NCBI GenBank assembly: GCA_025558095.1
Contig: JAIVFI010000008.1
Span: 620,001-684,000 of the forward strand
Source of the DNA: Hyaloraphidium curvatum
Lineage: Eukaryota > Monoblepharomycota > Hyaloraphidiomycetes > Hyaloraphidiales > Hyaloraphidiaceae
Reading direction: 5' to 3'
DNA length: 64,000 nucleotides
Under the pieces are notes generated by a model. That model ran no database searches, was not told where the DNA came from, and worked only from the letters and a program-made list of their open reading frames with translations. Below, piece after piece: positions 21,101-31,120 of the stretch (position 1 is its first letter; each line of letters opens with the position of its first letter). A program made the translations under genes and the position numbers.

Positions 21101-22356
21101 GCGTCCCGCTGCCCGCGAGGCGCCCTCCCATCAACGCCTCCACCTCGGGCCTCCACCACTTTGACCACAGGCTGCTGGTGGACACGGTGCAGCGCGAGCG
21201 CGAGATGCGGGAGCGCGACATCATGATGCGCGCCGTCAGCGAGCAGCAGGGCGCGCGCATGGCCATGTACGAGGAGGAGATGGCCGGCGAGGAGGACGAA
21301 CGCGGGTGGAGCTCCCCCACGGGGTACCACCCGCGCCACCGCGGTAGTATCTCCGCCGCGGACCGCGAGGCCTACTACGACGGCCGCAGGGGCTCGCAGC
21401 GGCGCCCGCCCGCTCAGGCGGACGACGAGTGGGCATACGCGCTTGGGCAGACCTTCGTCCCTCGCACCCCGTTTCCTCCCACAAGCGGCCGCATGCCTCC
21501 GGGCTTCGGTTCGCCGCAAACGCCCAACAGCCCCACCCGCACCTACTCGCAGGGCCCGCGGCCCAACACGGTGCCCCGGAGCGGGGCTGGCGGCTACGGT
21601 GGCGGCGGCGGCGGCCTGCGGCTCAACATGGGCGGGCAGTATTCGGGCGGTCGCTATGCCGCCATGACGCCGCCGCGCCCCGGGGCGGTGCAGAGCCCGC
21701 AGTCAGCCCGCACGCCCTTCTCCGCCAACGCCCAGTCATTCTCGGCTTCGACGCCGATCGGCACGCACCCGCCGCTCGGCGCCTACTACAGCTACGACGG
21801 CGCCGCTGAGCAGGAGACGCCGTCGCTGTCGGCAATCCAGGCGCCGGCTGCGGCGCCGCCATCAGATGAGCATCCCCAGGCTGTCGAGCCGGCGAGGTAC
21901 GGCGACGGTGAGCCGGGTGCGCCGAGGGACGACGCAGGAGCCGAGGGGCAGATCGAGGGGACGTTTGCCAAGAACGGCGATCGTGAGTTTTCACCCTGCC
22001 CTGCGACTTGATTCTCAAACTGACGTATCGTGCGCCCGACAGCCCGGATCTACAACCTACTCCAGCGCTGTGGCCTGGAAAAGTACCATTCGGTGTTCAC
22101 CGAGCAGGAGGTGGACTATTCGACCTTCGTGCAGCTCACTGATTCCGACCTGCGCGAGCTGGGCGTGCCCACGTTTGGCGCCCGCAAGCGGATCCTCACA
22201 GCCGTGCAGGAGGACAGGCGCGGCGCCCGCGGCGTCGACGCCTGGCCCAGCCCCGAGTCGCGCGGCGGCACCGTGTCGGCCGACACTTCGGTGTCGGAGG
22301 ACGCGGACCCCGGCGGTGTCGCCGCCGCCCTCGCGGGGCTCTCTGCGGGGCCATGA
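18161..22356 (+). CDS. Bicaudal-C-like protein: multiple KH domains plus C-terminal SAM
   Basis: Six exons: 18161..18455, 18515..19116, 19182..19433, 19498..19728, 19798..21982, 22043..22356; 1292 aa. The N-terminal ~230 residues are Gln/Pro/Ser-rich. Several KH or KH-like modules follow: one centred on NVIAGPRRRTLRAVMRR, one on THKLDWMLANRRDVL, one on KDGKIARIIKGSGGCNVRV, a canonical GxxG KH at QAIGVGGRRIQAIMRRRE, and one on MRIPRRFHRRVAARGG. A long disordered region comes next, then a SAM domain on the last exon (RIYNLLQRCGLEKYHSVF, DLRELGVPTFGARKRIL). KH repeats plus a C-terminal SAM is the layout of animal Bicaudal-C, a translational regulator whose SAM polymerises. The 69-nt intron at 19729..19797 is stop-free and in frame. 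RNA-binding role inferred. Confidence 0.9.
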
Positions 22357-22815
22357 AACGGACCATACCCGGATGCCGGAGACCGCCGGCGGCCCGTGCG
22401 CGCGATACTTATTGCGGAAACCCCCTGGAAACCGGGACGCGATACCACTGCGCGAGAAGAACCCGTCACGTTACCCACTCTTTTGGAAAACAAGTTTGAA
22501 ACCACGCACAACAAGTTTTTGCACAAAAGCACGCAGCACGTACTATTCCAAACTTCTCTAGGCCCGCCGGCGGCGGGCCCGCCTTTTTCGCGCTCCGAGC
22601 GGCAGCGCCGCCGGATCGATATCCGAACAGACTCGCCTTTGTCGCAAGTGTACGTAGGATTTTGCCTTGTCGAATGCCGATTGCCGAGTAGAGAGAATGT
22701 CTTTTTGGAATCCTGGTGCTCCTCCATTCCATTCACGAGCGTTACAACCGCTCGGTTCAACTGGTACCAGCAAAAGCATTCCACCATGATCGAGATCCGC
22801 TCCTCACCTCCGCAC
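22357..22815. other. Intergenic region between convergent genes
   Basis: 459 bases between the KH-SAM stop and the stop of the minus-strand HExxH gene. It contains a GC-rich inverted repeat near 22561-22585 followed by a run of T. No supported ORF; presumably the two 3' UTRs. Confidence 0.45.
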
Positions 22816-23649
22816 TCAATAGCCCCTTTCGGCCTTCTCCATCCGCTCCTTCTTGGCCGCCACCTCTGCGATCTCGCGTTCCAGGCCATACAGCTCGTAC
22901 GTTTCAAGCAGCTTCCTCGACGCCGCGGCCATGGGATCCGCGCTCAACAGCGCCGCCCTGAATGTCCGGCCCAAAGCCGCGGCCCAGTACGTGTGGTCCT
23001 CCAAAGTGTAGGCCTGGAACTCGTCCGCATAGTTGACCTCGTCGTATCCGAGCGCGGCCAGCGCGCCCTCGACCGCTGTCCGGTGCTCCTTGGCCAGGGC
23101 GTTCCAGATACCCCTGGCCAAATCGCGGTACGTTTCCTCCAGGAAGAAAAGGGCGTGCGCGAGCTCGTGCCGCAGCGTGGAGGTGTCACCGGCAATGTGG
23201 GCCACGACGTACAGCGGCGGCTCCAGCAGAGGCTGCTCCGTCCAGCCGTCCCGGGGCAGCCACGAAGCTGCCGACGTGTCCCAAAGCGCATGCAATCGGA
23301 AAAGGCGCTCCTCGAGGGTCGTGCCGGTGCCCTGCACGGTCCGGCCGGCGTCGGCTCCCCTCGCAACCTCGCCTGCACCGCCGGCCTCCCCCAATTTCGC
23401 AGCCTCTCCCTGGCCTTTGCCAGACCCGCCGCCGGCCGCCTCGAACCAGCCCTCGAGATCCGCCCAGGGAAGGTTGATCCCGACAAAGTTTGCCCGCACG
23501 TGCGACTCGGGCGCGCCCTCGTAGTGGGCCGCCGGCCGCGACAGCGCCCGCGCGAGGCTGTCGCGGCCGTCGAATGCCGCCACGAGCAGCCGCCCCCCGC
23601 GCAGCCGCGCGAGCCGGAAGGGCCGCGGCGACGCCAGGCCGATTTTCAT
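22816..23649 (-). CDS. Uncharacterised HExxH-motif protein, possible zinc metallopeptidase
   Basis: Intronless, 277 aa. ATG 23649 was chosen because it is the first ATG in the frame; the frame extends another 24 codons upstream without a better start. A His-Glu-x-x-His motif lies at residues 161-165 inside STLRHELAHALFFL, preceded by a hydrophobic strand (LYVVAHIAG) and followed by an acidic helix with YADEFQAY, where a third ligand (Glu or His) could sit. The C-terminus is helical and charged (LEREIAEVAAKKERMEKAE). No signal peptide or membrane segment is seen, so it is probably intracellular. HExxH usually binds zinc, but catalytic activity cannot be claimed. I recall similar unannotated proteins in fungi but cannot name the family. 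Confidence 0.72.
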   Translation of the reverse strand: MKIGLASPRPFRLARLRGGRLLVAAFDGRDSLARALSRPAAHYEGAPESHVRANFVGINLPWADLEGWFEAAGGGSGKGQGEAAKLGEAGGAGEVARGADAGRTVQGTGTTLEERLFRLHALWDTSAASWLPRDGWTEQPLLEPPLYVVAHIAGDTSTLRHELAHALFFLEETYRDLARGIWNALAKEHRTAVEGALAALGYDEVNYADEFQAYTLEDHTYWAAALGRTFRAALLSADPMAAASRKLLETYELYGLEREIAEVAAKKERMEKAERGY

Positions 23650-23858
23650 CTCCGGCTCGCAAAATGAAGAACGTTGAATGATCTTCGCCTCGTTCCCCTT
23701 GTATCTTATCTGTGAAAGCAACTACAGTAAGTCGTATGCTACACTCTGATCCGAGAAAGAGCCGAGCTGGGTATCTTGACGTGTGTGCTGGTCTTTGTAC
23801 TGACAAAGGTTCGAAAGAGCTCCCCAACAGTGTCCGTGCGAAGGTGAGGACAAAAGCC

Positions 23859-24420
23859 TCAGTACACAACTCCGAGAAACTCGGCCAGGTAGCGGCGACG
23901 GGTCTCTCCGTTCCCCTGCGGAGCAGCCTCGCCAAAAGCAGTGAACAGAGCGTCCACCTGGTTTCCCTGAAGCGCTCGTAGCTCTCCCAGGGTAGTGGGC
24001 AGCGCAGCCGGTACGGGTCCCAGAAAGTTGAAAAGACGGATCGGGTGATCCCCTATGGTCGCGCGGCCATTGAACTGGCGAACGGCGGCCCGCTGCCGGT
24101 CCACTTGGAGGATGTTGAGCACCTGGGCCAACTGCTGGCTTAGAGCCTGCAGCTGCTGGCCTTGGTTCTGCAGCAGCTGGCCTTGGTTCTGCAGTTGTTG
24201 GTTTAGGACCTGCAACTGCTGGCTTTGGTTCTGAATCTGGGCCCCGAGTGCGTTCAGACCTGGTAAATGGTGAGTGCCCGGAGCGAGGCGCCATCCAATT
24301 AACAGACGCCACTTGGACAGCCGGCATGTTCGGGATCTTTTGGATTTCTTGAGCAGCTGCCGCAAGACCGTTTGCCAATGCGGCGAAGTCTGGCTGATTG
24401 GCTGCGCCTTGGGCGGCCAT
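23859..24420 (-). CDS. Gln-rich coiled-coil protein of unknown function
   Basis: Model: complement(23859..24236, 24313..24420), 161 aa. Exon 1 encodes a helical Ala/Gln segment (LANGLAAAAQEIQKIPN). Exon 2 begins with imperfect 7-residue repeats built on QNQGQQLQ and LNQQLQ, a likely coiled coil of about 45 residues, then a compact domain (RLFNFLGPVPAALP, LRALQGNQVDALF) ending TRRRYLAEFLG. The 76-nt intron uses a GTGGCG donor and an AG at 24237-24238; it is the only join I found that keeps both parts in frame and puts a CTGAAC branch before the acceptor. I do not recognise the protein. Divergent from the F-box gene, 254 bp between starts. Confidence 0.55.
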
Positions 24421-24674
24421 TGCTGGACCTGGAGGGGGAGGAGGGGGGGAGGTACCGCCCGCACCGCCGCCGCGCGAGGCTCGGGTGTGAAGGTGGAAAC
24501 TTCGCGTTCTACAGCAGCGACGCTCCGGCACCGAGACTGCGTTGCCGACACGAAGCTTTGGGGACTCGGGTGCGTGGGCACATTGGCGGCTCTCTCTCCT
24601 TTTTGAGAGTTAACGAAAGTACATACCGTCCCGTCCCCCTCTCCTCGTCCTTTCTGAGCGACGAGGCTCCCGCG

Positions 24675-26444
24675 ATGACCGACGCACAAACCGCGGTGCT
24701 GGAAGAGCCCCCGCCGGCGTCTTTGCTGTCGCTCCCCGACGAACTGCTGGTCGCGGTGACTGAGCGGCTCGACCGGCCGGCGCGGTACAGCCTCATCCGG
24801 ACGTGCCACCGCTGCTTCCGTGTTGCGCTGCCGCTGCTGTACGCCCGCCGGGTGAAGCTGTCGCAGCGGACGATTCCCGCCGAGCTGGTCGACCCCGCGA
24901 ACCCGCGGGCATCCTTCTACTCCCACGCGATCCGCAAAGCCTGGCTGCTCTTCTCTCAGGCGGACGAGGATGATGTCGCGGAATCGGATCAGGACAGGGT
25001 GCTGGCGTTCATCGACCGGTTCGGCCACAACCTGGTCTCGCTCGTCGTTATGGCACGGCTCCCCGACGGGGCCGTCCCGTGGTTCGAGGAGCATTCCGAG
25101 GGCAACGAGCTGCCGGACGAGTACGAGCCCACGCTCTACTTTCCCGTGCGTGTGGCCTTGGCGCTGCAGCGTTGCGTAAACGTCGCTTCGCTGGATTTCG
25201 TCGGCCTCCGCTTCACCGCCCTCACGCTGCTGGCGCCGTTCGTTCCTTCCGCGCGCCACCGGCACCGCACCGGCCTCGGCTCGGTCTCTGGCATCCGCGA
25301 GCTGGGCTTCGAGCGCTGCTCCTTCGAGGAGGACATCATGCCGCACCACCTTGCTTCGTTCAGCGAGCGACTCTCGCAGCTCGGCGGAGGGGCTGCGGCA
25401 TCGGCGGCTTCGGAGCTGCGCGCTCGCACCCGCGTGGACCGGCGGTTGCTTCCGTATCCGACCGATTGCGAGCTGCGCGATTCTGGCTACGACCAGCTCG
25501 ACTCGTTCGATCGGCTGTCGATCGCCGGCGCCTCCACGGACTCGGCACCCGTCGACTACGACGAGGAGCTCCCCACCTGGAAGGAAAACCCCGAAACGCT
25601 GCTGACCGTGCGCCGCAACCTCGCTCGCTCCTCGGTGCCCCTCCCTGTCCTCTACGCGCTCGAAGGCGGCAAAGCCGTCTGGGCCCTCCCCACCCCCCTC
25701 GAGCCCCCGCCGAAGCAGCTTCGTTCCCTCGCCCTGATCCGAAACCTGGGAATCGACATGGCGCGGATGCTGTGCATTCTGCAGGGCGGGTGGTGCCGCG
25801 CCCTGGACGAGCTCATACTGCTTTGCCTCGGAGCCGACGACGCGGACCTGCAGTGCATCGCGTCGGTGTGCCCGTTCCTGTCTCGACTGGACGTGGGACT
25901 GGACGAGAGGGCGACGGTGGAGGGCGTGAGGGCGCTGGTGGGCCGCTGCGAGGGCCTCGTAGAGTGGGTCTTGCGCTTGGGACGCGGTCCTGCGCCTGAA
26001 GCTGACGGCACCCTCCCTTGTCACAGGCTGTACCTCGACAACGCGCGCGGCGAGTTCCTCCAAGAACTTCCCGAGGATGCCATCCTTGAGATCTCTCGCG
26101 CGCACCACGTCGAATGCCTCTGGCTTCCTGAATGCACCTTCTCCCCCCGCGTCGGCGACGCGCTGGCGGCCATGCCCCACCTGCGCGACCTCAAGTTCTC
26201 GGGCTGGCCCACCGAGCTCGACTTCCACGCCGTCCTCGGGCTCTCGCGCAGCCGCAGCCTGCAGCGGCTCGAGGTCACCGTGTTCTACATCCTCGAAGAC
26301 GGCGAGCACCAGGTGATCGAGGCCCTGGTGGCCATGTGGACCACGCTCAAGGCCAGCCTGGCCCGCGAGAACCCGGCCATCACGACCGAGTTCCTGGTCA
26401 TGCACCTGACCACGGGTCGGTGGGAGACGACGCAGATCGAGTAG
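24675..26444 (+). CDS. F-box protein
   Basis: Intronless, 589 aa, ATG 24675. An F-box is visible at about residues 16-55 (LLSLPDELLVAVTERL, SLIRTCHRCFRVALPLLYA), the motif that docks a substrate receptor onto Skp1 in SCF ubiquitin ligases. The rest is Leu-rich with spaced repeats such as VASLDFVGLRFTALTLLAPF, SVSGIRELGFERCSF and LDELILLCLGADDADLQCIA, compatible with degenerate leucine-rich repeats that would recognise the target. There is no other recognisable domain and the substrate is unknown. Confidence 0.83.
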   Translation: MTDAQTAVLEEPPPASLLSLPDELLVAVTERLDRPARYSLIRTCHRCFRVALPLLYARRVKLSQRTIPAELVDPANPRASFYSHAIRKAWLLFSQADEDDVAESDQDRVLAFIDRFGHNLVSLVVMARLPDGAVPWFEEHSEGNELPDEYEPTLYFPVRVALALQRCVNVASLDFVGLRFTALTLLAPFVPSARHRHRTGLGSVSGIRELGFERCSFEEDIMPHHLASFSERLSQLGGGAAASAASELRARTRVDRRLLPYPTDCELRDSGYDQLDSFDRLSIAGASTDSAPVDYDEELPTWKENPETLLTVRRNLARSSVPLPVLYALEGGKAVWALPTPLEPPPKQLRSLALIRNLGIDMARMLCILQGGWCRALDELILLCLGADDADLQCIASVCPFLSRLDVGLDERATVEGVRALVGRCEGLVEWVLRLGRGPAPEADGTLPCHRLYLDNARGEFLQELPEDAILEISRAHHVECLWLPECTFSPRVGDALAAMPHLRDLKFSGWPTELDFHAVLGLSRSRSLQRLEVTVFYILEDGEHQVIEALVAMWTTLKASLARENPAITTEFLVMHLTTGRWETTQIE

Positions 26445-26548
26445 CGCGGCCCCCGAAGGACATCTTGCAGCAAGTGTACGCGAATACTAAACTCGATTCG
26501 AACGCCAAAGAAATACCGGGCCGCTACAAGGGCCGACCGTCCCGTCCG

Positions 26549-29500
26549 CTAGATCCCCGTGTCCAGGCCGTACCGCCTCAGGTACTCGACGCTGGCAAAC
26601 GACATGTCGGCCCTCGGGAGGGCCTCCCCGCGGAGCTGCTCCGTCCGCGTGGCGTGCCTCCACGGCAGCGCCGGAGGGCGGGCGTGGTCGTGGCCCCGGT
26701 CGCGGTGGTGCGACGAGTGCCGATGCCGGGGCGCGTAGCGCGCGGCGATGAGGTTGGCGCGGATCTGCTCGGTTGAGGCGTCAGCGCGAGCACTCGATCG
26801 GCCGACCGAAACACGCACGTCCTCCTCCTCCGTGGTCATCGACGCCCTGTCGTCCCCATCGTCCGAGCTCTCCTCCCTCCGCTCCGCCGGAAGGGGCGGC
26901 CGCCCGCCCCACCCCCGCGCGGGGGGGTCGAACACGACAAAGCTCCGCTCGGGATCGGAGCAGAGCTCGCTGATCTCCGCCGCCGCGTCGCGGGAGCGGC
27001 CCCTGCGCGCATCTCGTTCCCGCTCCCGTTCCCGTTCCCGGCCCCGGTCCCGGCGCCGGGGTGATTTCGCGCGCGGAGGGAGGCGTCCCCGCGCGGCCGG
27101 ACCCTCGTCTAGGCTGGCGGGGTCGCTGAACGCGAAACTCGCTGCGTCGGCGAGGTCCAGAAAGGAGCGTTCCGCGGGCGGTTGGCGCGGCCGCGCCTGC
27201 ACGGGGATGGGAGGTTCGAGGTCCGCGGCGGAGCGGTCCGGGCTCAGGGTGGGGTTGCGCGATCGCTGCCCGTGCGGCGGAGGATCGCGGTCTTCCTGGT
27301 TCACGGGGGGCCGCCGCTCGACGGTGAAGGTGGTGTTGGTGCCTACGGTGCGGTGGTCCGGCAGGGGGCCCCCGGAGGACGACGAGGCGGGCTGGGCCAG
27401 AGCAGGTTCCGCGGCGTCGACGCCCGCGGTGCTGGTCCCGGCCTCGGAAACGACCCTCGTCCTCGCCGGCGACGGCGCAACGGATGCGGGCTGAACGGCG
27501 GGCTCCGGCACCGGCGCCGGGGGTTGCGCCGCGGGAGCGGGCGCCGGCGGATCCGGCACCGGCGGCACGCCCTGCATCCCCATGCGCGCAAACAGCTGCG
27601 CCATCCACGCCATCCACATCTGCTGCTGCAGCGCGAGCTCGGCCGGGCTGGCACCGGGAGCGGGGGGCAAAGGGAACGATGGAGGCGGAGGGATGGCATG
27701 CGAGGCGTCGGCACTCGGCGCGGCCGAAGTCTGCTGCTGAAGGAAAGGTTGCTGGGCAGGAGGGGGCTGCTGCACGGGGGGAGGCTGCTGCACGGGCGGA
27801 AGCTGCTGCACCTGCGGGGGCTGCTGCGCCGCGACCGGCTGCACCGGCGGCGGCAGCTCCTCCTCCAGCGCATCCAGCAGATTACGCGTATCCACGCCCC
27901 TCCGGGGCGGGATCGGCGACGGCGGCAGCGCCGGCGGATCGAAGGGCAACTCGCTGCAAACACGCGCGCGTCAGCCCGGCCCACCCGCGCACGGCACGGA
28001 CGGACGACCCACATCCCCCAGCGCCGCAGGGCAAACATCCTGAACCCCTCCTCCTCCGTCGCCCCCGCCGGCACCGCCGCCAAAGCGCACCGCACGTTCC
28101 CGCCCTCCCCCCTCCCGCGCAGCCCCACCGTGCCGCCGAACGCCGCGAACGGGAAGCGGTCGGCCGACATGGCCGGCGGGATCTGGATGCACTCGTACGC
28201 CCGCGCCGATGGTTCCCCCGGCGAGACGAGGGCCAGGAAGGCCGCGCGCTCGGGGTTGCGCATGGGCACGCCCTCGCCGCGCGCCCAGGACCGGCGCACG
28301 GCGTGGCGGACGGCGGCTTTGGGGAGGTCGGCGGGGTCGCGGAGCCAGATGCCCGCGGGCGGGGCGCGGGCGAAGCGCGGGTCGTGCTCCTCGATCAGCA
28401 CCGTCAGCCCGGAGGCGTCGGCGGTGAGGTGGCCGAACTCCTCGAAGGAGGTGGCGCGCACGGTGGGTGGCGGGACGATGGGGGTGAGGGTGAGGGAGGG
28501 GTTGGGGACCAGGCTGCGGACTGCGTGGAAAGCAGGGTGGTCAGCGAGGCTGTCACAACCAGCGCATGCGCGGACCCACAGGTCATCTCTCCCGCCTCGG
28601 CATCCACCATCCCCATGGTCGGACACAGGCACGACGGCAGCCTGCTCCTCGACGACAACACGTAGCTCTCGAGCGTCTTTGCCATGAGCTCCCACTCGCC
28701 CACGCCGAACCTCCCCGGCCCCGCGACGACGGGGACCACCACGTCGCCCCGCACGACGACCGTGGGCTCGTACCGCTCCTCGCCGTCCTCGCCGCGGGGG
28801 AGGCGGCGGCCGGCGTCGAAGCGGTCCAGGAGGAGGCGGCGCTCCGCGCCGGTGCCGACGGCGCGGCCGAGGAGGAAGCCGACGTGGGAGCGGGGGTGGG
28901 AGATGGTGGCGAGGCGCGTGCGGAGGGCATGGAAGCAGGGGGGTTGGATGTCGACCGAGTGGGGGGGGAGTGAGTCGAGGGGCTTGAGGGCCGTGGGGCG
29001 GCCGATGGCCGTGCTGTCCCTGCAAAGGGGGAGGGTCGCCACGTGAAGATGGGTATCGGCGATCGGAAGCGTTGCCAGCCTACCAAAGGAGGGAGCCGGG
29101 TGCGGGCGGCCGGTAAACGTACTCGTCCGGCGGCGGCGGCAGGTCCAGCGTGCCGTTCGCGTACCCCCCGGCCGGGGCAAACCCAGCTGCCGTCGCGGAC
29201 CTCGCCTGCCCCACGCGGGCACCGTAGGGCGGGCTCAGGGGATCGTGCCGGTACGGCGAGTTTTGCGTCGTGTGAGGCCTAGGCGCGGGAGGCGAGGCCA
29301 GGGGCGGGATGCCGGCCCCAGGGGCGGCGCCGGCGAGGTGGGGTCCCGCCGCGTGCGGTGCCGGCGCGGGATCGTACTGGAACGTGGCAAAGTTGTCGTC
29401 GACCGAGGTGAAGGAGACCTGGGAGATGCCGAGGTCGTGGCCGGCATGATCCGCGGTGGGCTGCCGCGACCTGGCCGAGGCCGCCGGCGAGGCCTTGGGG

Positions 29501-30336
29501 GCAAAGAGGTGGCCCGTCCGCGGAGGCGGAGGTTCCTGGGGGACGGGGTGGTGGTCGGGGAGGGGGTCCGCGTAGCGGGAGGCCGCGGCCGAGTGCGCGT
29601 GGCCCGCAGCCGACGCGCGTCCCGACGCCGGCTGGTACTGGTACGGCCCCCTGACGTCCTCCGCGTGCTGATCCCGGAAGTCGCGGGGGTAGTTTGCCTC
29701 CCGCGGCGGCGCCCTGAACGCGTCCGCGGGCATCACGGCGGAGACCATGCCGCCGACGTGGCCCATCCTGCTGCGCCTGCTCTCGACCTCTGCCACGCGG
29801 CGCCTGAAGCGCTCGGCGTCCGACAGCGAGGCCGCGGGGTCGTATGGCGGCCGGGCGCCGTGGCTGGGGGCGGCGGGGCCGGGCTCCGTGGCGGCGCGCC
29901 TGCGAGCGGGTTCGTCCCCGCCGCGCGACCGCGAGCGAGCGGCGGCGGCGGCGGGCAGCCTGGGCCCGCTCCCGGTATCCGGCTTTGCAAAGTACGGGCG
30001 CCACGGCGGCCTCTGCTGCCCCGTGCGTTCCGGCTCCCCGCCGCTCCCCCGGTCCCCTTTCTGCGCCCCCGCGGCGACCCGCGCCGGCGCCCCGGCCAGC
30101 CCCCGCGCGGGCCCCGCGTGCAGCCCCGGCGCCCCGCGAATCGCCGCGTCATCGGTTGCGGCCGGCTGCACGCGCGTGCGGCCGTTGGCCAGCGGCACCC
30201 CCGCGCGCCGCACGATCCGCGTGGCGAGCTCGGCGATCGCCGACGGCGGCGCCGCCAGCGGGGCGAGGTCGTCGCGCACAGCAGTCGACAGGCCGAACGC
30301 GCGCGGCGTCCACGGCCGCTCGGCGGTCGCAGCCAT
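26549..30336 (-). CDS. STIL: STIL/Ana2-like centriole duplication protein
   Basis: Four exons: complement(26549..27953, 27998..28520, 28580..29019, 29084..30336), 1206 aa (human STIL is ~1290). Residues 1-415 are disordered and Pro/Ala/Arg-rich. A conserved N-terminal STIL-like domain follows: PGSLLWDSTAIGR (~413-425, across the first intron), VGFLLGR, LLLDRFDAGRRLP (~480-492), LTLTPIVPPP, PAGIWLRD (~620) and AYECIQIPP (~675). After a Gln/Pro-rich stretch there is a short amphipathic coiled coil (~841-866, ALQQQMWMAWMAQLFARM), where the Plk4-binding coiled coil lies in STIL. The last 18 residues hold a STAN-like motif, MSFASVEYLRRYGL; in animals this binds SAS-6 after Plk4 phosphorylation. 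Introns are 64, 59 and 44 nt and all phases match. Homology is inferred from several collinear motifs, not one. First ATG in the frame is 30336. Confidence 0.83.
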
Positions 30337-31120
30337 GTCGAAGGGGAAACGGTGGTCTTCGCGCGTTTCGCGGCCCGGGGTTCGCACAAACAGCCGCCAA
30401 CACGGACCGCGGATGGACAAGCTGCGCCGAGAGAAAACTGCCAATCGAATTTATTGCCCTGCTTTCGGAGGATTCCCGGGCGCCCGGCGCTGCCTGCGTC
30501 CGATTCCCGCCCCGGCCCTCCCCCACCTCTTCCCCGCGCAGCCCCCCGCCCCTTCCGCAGCCCACGGCATCCCGCCGCACGCTCACCGATCGCATCCAAT
30601 TTATTAACGCCATCGGATTGCAAGTGGGCGGGCCGGAATGCCGGGTCCGGGATGTCGGTCCAAAGATTCGGCTCTGAAGGGGAGGAACGGCGGGGGGCAC
30701 CGGACGGAAAATGGGCCGCACGGGCCCACTCCGACCACGGCGCCCGATTCCAAAGACCGCCGAATCCCGCGATGCGCGTGCCGGAAGCTCCATGGACGCC
30801 GCAGGGCCTCGGATGGGTTTGGGTGGCCTCCGTGCCGGCTTCCGGAGCAACGCCGAGGCAGGCCAGGTCCCCGGGCGGCCCTTGCCGGCGATTCCACGCA
30901 TGCAAATCCAACGAAATCGGCCGCGGGGTGCAGGTACGGGGTCCGGGGAAGGCCCCGGCCCGCCGGCCGGCGCGCAGCTCGAAGCCCGCGGCGCAGGAGC
31001 CCTCAAGCGCGTCATCGCAGCAATGTGCCCGCTTCAAAAGGTCCGCCAACGGCCTCGAAGCTCCGGCCCGTGGCCCAGACGCCGTCCCGTGGGAAGAAAC
31101 CACCCCGATGCCGGAGCCAC
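30337..31120. other. Gene-poor GC-rich region upstream of the STIL-like gene
   Basis: 784 bases before the tandem repeat begins. Long Arg/Pro/Gly frames exist on both strands only because stop codons are rare at this GC content. No domain or exon signal was found. The first 100-200 bases are probably the promoter of the STIL-like gene. Confidence 0.4.

Noticed and set aside
19369-21519. 716-codon open frame on the minus strand
   Set aside because: It is antisense to the KH-SAM exons, has no domain, and exists because stop codons are rare at this GC content.
22561-22592. GC hairpin followed by a T run, like a bacterial intrinsic terminator
   Set aside because: The sequence is a eukaryotic nuclear genome; it lies in a convergent 3' region and may act in 3'-end formation, but calling it a terminator is not justified.
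23859-26405. 848-codon minus-strand frame joining the Gln-rich protein to the antisense of the F-box gene
   Set aside because: The part over 24421-26405 mirrors the F-box coding sequence; only the end (23859-24236) is plausible, and it splices to a short upstream exon instead.
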